This document shows, piece by piece, positions 1 through 5,062 of a stretch of DNA of 8,891 nt. How positions within the stretch are numbered: the stretch's first letter is position 1; every line of letters starts with the position of its first letter. This stretch comes from an uncultured Hyphomicrobiales bacterium (lineage in GTDB: Bacteria > Pseudomonadota > Alphaproteobacteria > Rhizobiales > Beijerinckiaceae). The notes beneath the pieces are model-generated. The model made no database searches and had not been told where the DNA came from. It was given only the letters and a program-made list of their open reading frames with translations. The DNA is taken from the NCBI GenBank assembly GCA_903916165.1, contig CAIWVR010000414.1, positions 1-8,891 on the forward strand, written 5' to 3'. The translations under genes were made by a program, and so were the position numbers.

Positions 1-474
1 CGTGACGTCGCGACCGCTTTTCCGACGGTGACGAGCCTGCGGGTCAAGGACGCCCTTGACGCCATTGCCGGCGCGATGAACCAGCTCGCCTTCGCGGTTC
101 GAGGCGCGTCCGGCATCGCGCTGGCGGCCGCGATCCTCGTGTTGTCGGGCGCGCTGGCGGCCGGTCAGAGGAGCCGCATTTACGACGCTGTTGTCCTGAA
201 GACACTGGGCGCCACGCGCCGACGCCTGCTGACGGCTCTGGTGATCGAATATGCGCTGCTGGGTCTGGCAACGGCCCTGTTCGGGCTTGCGGCAGGCAGC
301 TTGGCGGCATGGTTCGTTCTGGAGCGCGTGATGCACTTCGACACATTCGTCTGGCTGTGGGGAGCCGCGGCGAGTGCGATCGTGGTCGCGCTTTTGGTGA
401 CGGTGGGGCTTGGATTGCTGGGAACGTGGCGGGTGCTGGGTCAAAAACCTGCAGCTCACCTGCGCGATCTCTGA
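1..474 (+). CDS. ABC transporter permease, FtsX/YbbP-like, C-terminal part (5' end outside window)
   Basis: The frame is open from base 1 to the TGA at 472-474, giving 157 residues that are clearly the C-terminal end of a larger protein. GTG at 28 is an internal codon, since the reading continues upstream. Three hydrophobic segments are visible (about residues 37-55, 79-106 and 120-143 of the visible part). Between the first two lies a basic cytoplasmic loop reading LKTLGATRRRLL, the pattern typical of FtsX-domain permeases, and the protein ends in a QKPAAHLRDL-like tail as in YbbP proteins. By family knowledge this would be the inner-membrane permease of an ABC system of the YbbA/YbbP type, with the ATPase normally encoded just upstream. 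The substrate is not readable from this fragment. LolC/E- or MacB-like permeases share the fold, but the tail fits YbbP better. Confidence 0.88.
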   Translation, partial: RDVATAFPTVTSLRVKDALDAIAGAMNQLAFAVRGASGIALAAAILVLSGALAAGQRSRIYDAVVLKTLGATRRRLLTALVIEYALLGLATALFGLAAGSLAAWFVLERVMHFDTFVWLWGAAASAIVVALLVTVGLGLLGTWRVLGQKPAAHLRDL

Positions 475-489
475 ATTGTGAACATATCA

Positions 490-512
490 CAGGCACAAAG
501 AGTGCCTGGCAC
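490..512 (+). repeat. Overlapping inverted repeats GGCAC/GTGCC/GGCAC after the permease gene
   Basis: CAGGCAC (490-496) pairs perfectly with GTGCCTG (502-508) around the loop AAAGA. GTGCC (502-506) can instead pair with GGCAC (508-512) around a single T. The site begins 15 bases after the permease stop and has no T-run, so it is not a standard intrinsic terminator. It could be a 3'-end hairpin protecting the upstream mRNA or a REP-like dispersed element. The pairing is seen; the role is inference. Confidence 0.5.
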
Positions 513-557
513 CGGGTCACATTGCAGGATTCTGGCATCCGCGGGGTCGCAACACCC

Positions 558-588
558 TTGTCGACGCCGCAAAGGCCATCCATATTAT
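558..588 (+). promoter_or_regulatory. Candidate promoter for the BI-1 family gene
   Basis: TTGTCG at 558-563 could serve as a -35 element. It is followed after 17 bases by CATATT (581-586), or after 19 bases by TATTAT (583-588), as a -10. Transcription would begin near 593-596 and leave a leader of about 55 bases containing the hairpin at 598-624. The match is by eye and ordinary in quality, but it is the best candidate in the 174-base gap. Confidence 0.35.
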
Positions 589-597
589 CACAAGGCA

Positions 598-624
598 GGG
601 GACCGACCGGAACCGGCGGTATCC
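598..624 (+). promoter_or_regulatory. Leader hairpin upstream of the BI-1 gene (possible ybhL RNA motif)
   Basis: Bases 602-605 (ACCG) pair with 617-620 (CGGT). After a bulged A606, 607-609 (CCG) pair with 614-616 (CGG), closing the loop GAAC. The stem can be extended below a G601/A621 mismatch by 598-600 pairing with 622-624. The structure ends 13 bases before the Shine-Dalgarno GAGAGGA. An RNA motif named ybhL is known in the 5' leaders of BI-1 family genes in alphaproteobacteria; whether this hairpin matches that model cannot be decided by eye. Confidence 0.45.
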
Positions 625-648
625 GTCTGCGCAACGCGAGAGGAAATC

Positions 649-1392
649 ATGTCCGACTTCGACCGCAACGCTTCGCTCCCGTGGGGATCGCGCGTCGCCC
701 GGGCCGGCGCCGCCGAATATGATCTGGGGCTGCGCTCCTACATGCTTGGCATTTACAATCTGATGACAGTGGCGCTCGGTGTCACCGCGCTTGTCGCGAT
801 GGCCATCTTCATGATGGGCAAGACCAGCCCTGTCGTGCAGGCTCTGTACATGTCGCCCCTGAAATGGGTGATCATGCTGGCGCCCCTGGGTTTCGTCTTC
901 TTCTTGTCGCTCCGGTTCGAGCGCATGAGCTATTCGGCCCTGCTCGGGACCTTTCTCGCCTTCGCGGCGACGATGGGCTTGTCGATGGGCTCGATCGGCT
1001 TCGTCTTCAAGGTTGGCAGCATCGTGCAGGCGCTGTTTGCCACCACAGCAGCCTTTGGTGCGCTCAGCATCTATGGTTACACGACGAAGCGCAGCCTGTC
1101 GGGAATGGGCTCGTTCCTGGTGATGGGTCTGTTCGGCCTCATCATCGCGAGCGTGATCAACATCTTCGTGGGCTCCGGCATTCTCGGCTTCGCGATCTCG
1201 CTCTTGGGCTTGCTGATCTTTGCAGGCCTGACGGCGTGGGACACGCAGCGCCTGAAGCAGGAATATGACGTCGTGGCCGGCTCGGGCGAACTTGCCTCGA
1301 AGGCCTCGGTGATGGGCGCGCTGTCGCTCTATCTCAACTTCATCAACATGTTCCAGTTCATCCTCGCCCTCACCGGACAGCGCGACGATTGA
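649..1392 (+). CDS. Bax inhibitor-1 (BI-1/YbhL/YccA) family integral membrane protein
   Basis: This 247-residue protein has the BI-1 layout: a short polar N-terminus, then about seven hydrophobic helices (roughly 35-57, 70-89, 96-118, 125-145, 154-174, 178-197, 222-243). Family signatures include RSYMLGIYNLMT near residue 29, the TAWDTQRLK motif with Asp198, and GALSLYLNFINMF near 223-235. The ATG at 649 is chosen because GAGAGGA lies at 638-644, five bases upstream, and because family members begin with this short polar stretch; the frame is open back to 478, but that extension is not hydrophobic or conserved-looking. By homology (Bacillus YetJ structures) such proteins may conduct Ca2+ in a pH-dependent way or protect membrane-protein homeostasis; the bacterial role is poorly settled. 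Asn230 stands where many relatives carry the second aspartate of the pH-sensing pair. It lies 174 bases downstream of the permease gene and probably has its own promoter. Confidence 0.95.
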   Translation: MSDFDRNASLPWGSRVARAGAAEYDLGLRSYMLGIYNLMTVALGVTALVAMAIFMMGKTSPVVQALYMSPLKWVIMLAPLGFVFFLSLRFERMSYSALLGTFLAFAATMGLSMGSIGFVFKVGSIVQALFATTAAFGALSIYGYTTKRSLSGMGSFLVMGLFGLIIASVINIFVGSGILGFAISLLGLLIFAGLTAWDTQRLKQEYDVVAGSGELASKASVMGALSLYLNFINMFQFILALTGQRDD

Positions 1393-1413
1393 TTTGGACG
1401 TTCTTGAAACGGG

Positions 1414-1439
1414 GGCCCCGCGTAAGCGGGGCCTTTTTT
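1414..1439 (+). terminator. Intrinsic terminator of the BI-1 gene
   Basis: A perfect 8-bp stem, GGCCCCGC (1414-1421) with GCGGGGCC (1426-1433), closes a GTAA loop and is followed directly by TTTTTT (1434-1439). It sits 21 bases after the BI-1 stop and before the convergent DUF2794 gene. On the minus strand the trailing sequence is only weakly T-rich, so its main action is probably on the plus strand. Confidence 0.93.
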
Positions 1440-1455
1440 CGTTGCCCGAGACCGC

Positions 1456-1851
1456 TCAGGTCCGGACGAGCCGCACGCTCTTGTCGAGGACAGCAATCAC
1501 ACGCGCCAGATCCTCGCCACGCTTCATGACAAGGCCGCCCACAGCGACGACCGCATAAGCGCCTTGCTTGCGGGCGAGGCGAGGGTCCTTTTCAATCCGG
1601 TAAAGCGGAACTTCAGAGGCGCGGCGGTAGATCGAGAAGACCGCAACCTGCCGACCGAAATCGATGGCGTAATCACGCCACTCGCCGGCTGCGACCTTGC
1701 GTCCATACAGGTTCAGGATGACGCCGAGCTCATGGCGATCGAAGGTGACGACGGGCGGAGCCGGCGGCGCGGGATTTGGTGCAGGCGGGGATGGCGCGGC
1801 CGGTACGACCCGAAGTCCCGGCCCACGCGTCAGGCTGTCGTCGTCTTTCAT
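1456..1851 (-). CDS. DUF2794 domain-containing protein
   Basis: This 131-residue protein begins with a proline/alanine-rich, probably flexible stretch (about residues 10-33), followed by the DUF2794 domain: VTFDRHELGVILNLYGRKVAAGEWRDYAIDF and a compact beta-rich tail ending in VIAVLDKSVRLVRT. The domain is widespread in alphaproteobacteria and has no known function; no catalytic motif, signal peptide or membrane segment is visible. An ATG six codons upstream (1869) is in frame. The start at 1851 is preferred because GGAGG lies at 1856-1860, four bases before it, and would otherwise fall inside the coding region. The gene converges on the BI-1 gene and diverges from htpG. A small cytoplasmic protein of unknown role is the safest description. 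Confidence 0.9.
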   Translation of the reverse strand: MKDDDSLTRGPGLRVVPAAPSPPAPNPAPPAPPVVTFDRHELGVILNLYGRKVAAGEWRDYAIDFGRQVAVFSIYRRASEVPLYRIEKDPRLARKQGAYAVVAVGGLVMKRGEDLARVIAVLDKSVRLVRT

Positions 1852-1867
1852 GACACCTCCGTGACAC

Positions 1868-1896
1868 ATGATCTCGCGGTGTCAGATCTTGCGCAA
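1868..1896 (-). promoter_or_regulatory. Candidate promoter for the DUF2794 gene
   Basis: Read on the minus strand, TTGCGC (1891-1896) and GATCAT (1868-1873) are 17 bases apart and resemble housekeeping -35 and -10 elements; four of six -10 positions match. Transcription would start roughly 7-10 bases before the GGAGG at 1856-1860, giving a very short leader. The -35 falls in the loop of the imperfect inverted repeat 1881-1912, so a regulator bound there could block it. Weak, by-eye evidence. Confidence 0.3.
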
Positions 1897-1932
1897 CCCG
1901 GAGATGTCTGACGGCTGATCTCTGCTGAGATC
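1881..1932. repeat. Pair of inverted repeats upstream of the DUF2794 gene
   Basis: GTCAGA (1881-1886) is matched by TCTGAC (1907-1912), and the inner TCT (1887-1889) also pairs with AGA (1902-1904) across a two-base bulge. Immediately beyond, GATCTC (1917-1922) and GAGATC (1927-1932) form a perfect 6-bp inverted repeat around TGCT. Short repeats such as these could be operator sites or chance; the two lie side by side over a candidate promoter. Confidence 0.35.
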
Positions 1933-2148
1933 GACCACGGCCAGACGTTTTTACCCATGTCATTGCAAAAAAAGGATTTTGCCCAGATCCAGCTGAAGCG
2001 CCGCCGCTGTGAGGCACGCGGATTATTTATCTTGTCTCACTGGCCCGGCCTGTCCGGCATTCTGGATTTGGTCATCGCCCGGACGGCGACGCGGACCCGT
2101 GCCGGAGCCCCCTCCAGCCAGTCCTTTTTTGAGAACCGCGCCCGAGTG

Positions 2149-2177
2149 CTTGAATCTCGATGGCCCCGCCGTGATAT
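2149..2177 (+). promoter_or_regulatory. Candidate heat-shock (RpoH, sigma-32) promoter of htpG
   Basis: CTTGAA at 2149-2154 is an exact match to the core RpoH -35 used in alphaproteobacteria. After 16 bases comes GTGATAT (2171-2177), an incomplete match to the -10 pattern CYTATNT. The predicted start near 2184 gives a leader of about 48 bases. htpG belongs to the RpoH regulon in many proteobacteria, which supports the assignment, and a site of the same geometry stands before clpB. The same bases could also be read as a housekeeping promoter (CTTGAA, 17 bases, TGATAT). Confidence 0.5.
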
Positions 2178-2231
2178 GAGGGCGGTTATGAAGAGGGTTC
2201 GATTGACCCGACAGCGGACGAGAGAAGTCAC

Positions 2232-4178
2232 GTGAGCAACACAGAACCGACCGGCACGACGACGGCGACTCCCCATGCCTTTCAGGCCGATGTGTCCCGC
2301 CTCCTGCACCTCATGGTGCATTCGATCTATTCCGATCGCGACATCTTCGTGCGCGAGCTGATCTCGAACGGGGCGGACGCCTGCGAGAAGCTGCGATACG
2401 AAGCCCTGACCCATCCGGGACTGATCGCGAGCGACGAGGGCTTTTCGATCCGCATCTCGGTCGACGCCGAAGGGAAGCGACTGACCTTCACCGACAATGG
2501 GATCGGCATGGACCATGACGAGCTGATCGGGGCACTTGGCACGATCGCCAGCTCCGGGACGCGCGCCTTTCTCGACAAGCTGGCCCAGTCCGAAAATGGC
2601 GACGATGCCACCCCGCGCGGCTCGGAGCTCATCGGCCAGTTCGGCATCGGCTTCTATTCGGCCTTCATGGTGGCGGACAGGGTTGTCGTCGAAACCCGCA
2701 AGGCCGGCGACGCGCAAGCCTGGCGCTGGGAGTCGGACGGCAAGGGCGCTTTCACCACGGCTCCGCTCCCCCTGGACGAAGCGCCCCTGCACGGTGCCCG
2801 CGTCATTCTTCATCTCAGCACGACAGGCGCGGAATATGCACAGCCCGGCAAGATCGAGCGGATCGTCCGCGAGCATTCAGGTGCCATCGCCGTGCCCGTC
2901 TATCTTCTCGAAAAGGACGGTGAAGAGCCCCAGCGCGTGGCGGAAGGCATGGCTCTGTGGGCGCGGTCCAAATCGGATATCACATCCGAAGACTATACGG
3001 ATTTCTACCGCGGGCTCGCCGGCCAGTTCGACGAACCGGCACTCACCATCCATTGGCGCGCCGAAGGCCGACACGAATATACTGTGCTCGCCTTCGTCCC
3101 CGGCTCGCGGCCGCTCGACCTTTTTGAGCCCGCGCGCAAGAGTCGCAGCAAGCTCTATGTCCGCCGTGTCCTGATCACACAGGACGCCGACCTGCTGCCG
3201 GCATGGCTGCGTTTCATGCGGATTGTCGTCGATTCCAGCGACCTGCCCCTGAATGTCTCGCGCGAGATGATCCAGGAAAGCCCGATTCTCGCGGCCATTC
3301 GCAAGGGCGTGGTCAACCGCATCCTGCAGGAACTGACCAAGCTCGCCGACAATGATGCCGAGGCCTACCAGAAGATCTGGCAGAATTTCGGGCCGGTGCT
3401 GAAGGAGGGCCTCTACGAGGATCCCGAACGCCGCGACGCTTTATACAAGATCGCCCGTTTTGCGACATCGACAGAGGCGGAACCGGTCCGCACGCTGGCC
3501 GATTACGTGACAACATTGCGTCCCAACCAGACCGCCATCTGGTACATTGCAGGCGACGACGCCAAGCGTCTCGCGACCAGCCCGCAGCTCGAAGGCTTCC
3601 GCAAGCGCGGCATCGAGGTGCTGCTTCTGTCAGACCCGGTCGACGCCTTCTGGGTCGAGACGGCCGTGGGCTTCGACGGCAAGCCGTTCAAGTCGGTCAC
3701 GCATGGCGCTGCGGATCTGAAGGCCGTTCCGTTGCTCGACGGCGAGACCGCACCGTCGGATCAGGCGCCTCCGGCCGATGTCGCCGCCCTGCTTGCCTTC
3801 ATGAAGGAAACGCTGGTGGAGAATGTGGATGATGTGCGGGCTTCGGATCGCCTGTCCGAGAGCGCCGCCTGCCTCGTCGCGCCCGAACATGGCCGCGACC
3901 GTCGCCTTGAAAGGCTGCTCGCCGAACATGGCGGTCTTGGCGGGCTCGGCATGATCTCCAGGCCCGTGCTGGAGATCAACCCGGCGCATCCCCTTGTCGC
4001 CGCGCTCGCCCAGCGCTTCGCTGCAGGCAGCGACCGCGCCCTGATCGAGGACGCCGCATGGCTGATCCATGACGAGGCCCGGGTGGCGGATGGCGATGCG
4101 CCGGTCGACGCCGCAGCCTTCGCCGCACGTCTGACCCGCGTGCTGACCCGTGCCGCCCAGGCACCGGGGGGGTCGTGA
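2232..4178 (+). CDS. htpG: Chaperone protein HtpG (bacterial Hsp90)
   Basis: HtpG is a cytosolic, dimeric, ATP-dependent chaperone that remodels client proteins late in folding and works with DnaK. The 648-residue product is close to the usual family length. The N-terminal GHKL ATPase domain is complete: RELISNGADACEKLR (41-55, catalytic Glu42 and Asn46), DNGIGM (88-93), GTIASSGT (103-110, ATP lid) and QFGIGFYS (136-143). The middle domain (about 235-500) contains LYVRRVLI and the NVSREMIQ motif, whose Arg344 corresponds to the arginine that contacts the ATP gamma-phosphate in Hsp90. A C-terminal dimerisation domain fills about 510-640. The start is GTG, with GAGAAG at 2222-2227 five bases upstream; conserved sequence begins near residue 16, so no upstream extension is needed. 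Its last codons run through seven Gs and the stop overlaps prmC. A heat-shock-like promoter precedes it. Confidence 0.97.
   Translation: MSNTEPTGTTTATPHAFQADVSRLLHLMVHSIYSDRDIFVRELISNGADACEKLRYEALTHPGLIASDEGFSIRISVDAEGKRLTFTDNGIGMDHDELIGALGTIASSGTRAFLDKLAQSENGDDATPRGSELIGQFGIGFYSAFMVADRVVVETRKAGDAQAWRWESDGKGAFTTAPLPLDEAPLHGARVILHLSTTGAEYAQPGKIERIVREHSGAIAVPVYLLEKDGEEPQRVAEGMALWARSKSDITSEDYTDFYRGLAGQFDEPALTIHWRAEGRHEYTVLAFVPGSRPLDLFEPARKSRSKLYVRRVLITQDADLLPAWLRFMRIVVDSSDLPLNVSREMIQESPILAAIRKGVVNRILQELTKLADNDAEAYQKIWQNFGPVLKEGLYEDPERRDALYKIARFATSTEAEPVRTLADYVTTLRPNQTAIWYIAGDDAKRLATSPQLEGFRKRGIEVLLLSDPVDAFWVETAVGFDGKPFKSVTHGAADLKAVPLLDGETAPSDQAPPADVAALLAFMKETLVENVDDVRASDRLSESAACLVAPEHGRDRRLERLLAEHGGLGGLGMISRPVLEINPAHPLVAALAQRFAAGSDRALIEDAAWLIHDEARVADGDAPVDAAAFAARLTRVLTRAAQAPGGS
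4166..4178 (+). promoter_or_regulatory. htpG/prmC junction: G7 run and GTGA stop-start overlap
   Basis: Seven Gs (4166-4172) precede TC and then GTGA, in which the prmC GTG (4175-4177) overlaps the htpG TGA (4176-4178). In the htpG frame the run reads G-GGG-GGG, the phase of a -1 slippery heptamer, and the -1 frame is the prmC frame. The G-run probably also stands in for a Shine-Dalgarno sequence, since no GGAGG is present. Ordinary termination-reinitiation coupling is the default explanation. Confidence 0.7.
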
Positions 4179-5062
4179 GCGACGACGAGATTGATCTGAC
4201 AGGCCTCGGCCTCGCCGAGGCCTGTCGCAAGATCTCGGATCTGTTCTCCCAAACGTCGATAGAAGGCGCGGAGCTCGCGGCGCGGATGCTCTTGTCGGGC
4301 GCGACGGGCTCTTCGCGGACTGATCTGATCCTGTCGCCTGACCGCAAGCTCGAGATGGATGCCTCGCGGAAGCTTGAACACTTTGTCACACGACGTCTGG
4401 CCGGAGAACCGGTCACCCGCATTCTGGGGTCCCGCACCTTCTGGACCCTCGATCTGCACGTGACTGCGGACGTTCTGGACCCACGGCCGGATTCAGAGAC
4501 CATCATCCGCGCGGCACTTGAGGCGCTTGGCGTGCGCAAGGACGCCAGCCTCCGTATCCTCGATCTGGGGACCGGAAGCGGTGCGCTGCTTCTGGCCTTG
4601 CTGAGTGAATGCCCGCACGCCACAGGCCTTGGCATCGACCTTTCGGGGGCGGCCTGTGCTGTCGCGCGCGAAAATGCCGAACGACACGGGCTGTCTGACC
4701 GCGCCCGTGTGACGCAAGGTCACTGGTTTGAGGGCCTGGACGACACGTTCGACCTCATCGTCTCGAACCCGCCTTACATTGAAAGCGCCGACATCGCCGA
4801 TCTCGCCATAGAGGTTCGTGCGCATGATCCGCTCCTGGCACTCGACGGCGGCACGGACGGGCTGACGGCTTACCGGGACATCCTGCGGTTCCTGCCCTCC
4901 GCATTGCGCGCAAGCGGAATTGCCGTCCTCGAACTCGGTGCCGGACAGGAGGCAGCCGTGCGACAATTGGCGCAGGCTGCCGGCCTCAGGACACGGGGCA
5001 CGAAGGCGGACTTGGGCGGCGTGATCCGTGCGCTCGTGCTGGAGAGAGAAACAGCCGCCTAA
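4175..5062 (+). CDS. prmC: Peptide chain release factor N5-glutamine methyltransferase PrmC (HemK)
   Basis: PrmC uses S-adenosylmethionine to methylate the glutamine of the GGQ motif in release factors RF1 and RF2, raising termination efficiency. The 295-residue protein has the family layout: a helical N-terminal release-factor-binding domain (about 1-95), the linker signature GEPVTRILGSRTFW (77-90), PRPDSET (103-109), then a Rossmann methyltransferase domain with motif I LDLGTGSG (129-136) and the catalytic NPPY motif at 198-201, followed by LALDGGTDGL (221-230). The GTG start overlaps the htpG stop by four bases, implying coupled translation in one operon. In alphaproteobacteria prmC usually follows prfA; no prfA is present here. 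A perfect 13-bp hairpin lies within codons 8-18. It was once called a protoporphyrinogen oxidase (HemK), an obsolete assignment. Confidence 0.95.
   Translation: MSDDEIDLTGLGLAEACRKISDLFSQTSIEGAELAARMLLSGATGSSRTDLILSPDRKLEMDASRKLEHFVTRRLAGEPVTRILGSRTFWTLDLHVTADVLDPRPDSETIIRAALEALGVRKDASLRILDLGTGSGALLLALLSECPHATGLGIDLSGAACAVARENAERHGLSDRARVTQGHWFEGLDDTFDLIVSNPPYIESADIADLAIEVRAHDPLLALDGGTDGLTAYRDILRFLPSALRASGIAVLELGAGQEAAVRQLAQAAGLRTRGTKADLGGVIRALVLERETAA
4198..4226 (+). promoter_or_regulatory. Perfect 13-bp hairpin inside the 5' end of prmC
   Basis: GACAGGCCTCGGC (4198-4210) and GCCGAGGCCTGTC (4214-4226) are exact reverse complements around the triloop CTC, making a 29-base palindrome with a very GC-rich stem. 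It begins 23 bases after the prmC start codon's first base and encodes TGLGLAEAC-like residues. There is no T-run after it, so it is not a full intrinsic terminator. It may slow ribosomes or polymerase, or limit prmC expression; the structure is seen, the role is inference. Confidence 0.75.

Larger units (their letters stand above)
1852..2231. other. Divergent non-coding region between the DUF2794 gene and htpG
   Basis: This 380-base gap has no convincing gene. Near the DUF2794 side are its ribosome-binding site and a weak minus-strand promoter candidate, with inverted repeats at 1881-1912 and 1917-1932. The middle (about 1948-2030) is richer in A and T and includes GCAAAA-N6-TTTTGC at 1965-1982. 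The htpG side carries the heat-shock-like promoter (2149-2177) and a possible 15-codon leader frame (2188-2235). A 92-codon open frame starting at 1957 spans much of it, but its translation looks like random GC-rich sequence and lacks a ribosome-binding site. Confidence 0.6.

Noticed and set aside
478..648. In-frame 57-codon N-terminal extension of the BI-1 protein
   Set aside because: A strong GAGAGGA site stands just before ATG 649, family members begin there, and the extension covers the leader hairpin and promoter candidate.
2126..2152. CIRCE-like heat-shock operator before htpG (GAGTGCTTG resembles the right half-site)
   Set aside because: The left half-site TTAGCACTC is absent at the required nine-base spacing.
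2193..2210. GGGTTCGATTGACCC resembling a tRNA T-arm
   Set aside because: The stem does not pair as a five-base T-arm around a seven-base loop, and no acceptor, D or anticodon arms surround it; at most a small leader hairpin.
1957..2235. 92-codon plus-strand open frame before htpG
   Set aside because: No ribosome-binding site, no recognisable domain, and it runs through the probable htpG promoter; only its last 15 codons are kept as a possible leader peptide.
2037..2876. 279-codon minus-strand open frame across the 5' half of htpG and its upstream region
   Set aside because: It lies antisense to strongly conserved htpG sequence, and its translation has the arginine/alanine/glycine-rich look of a GC-rich shadow frame with no recognisable domain.
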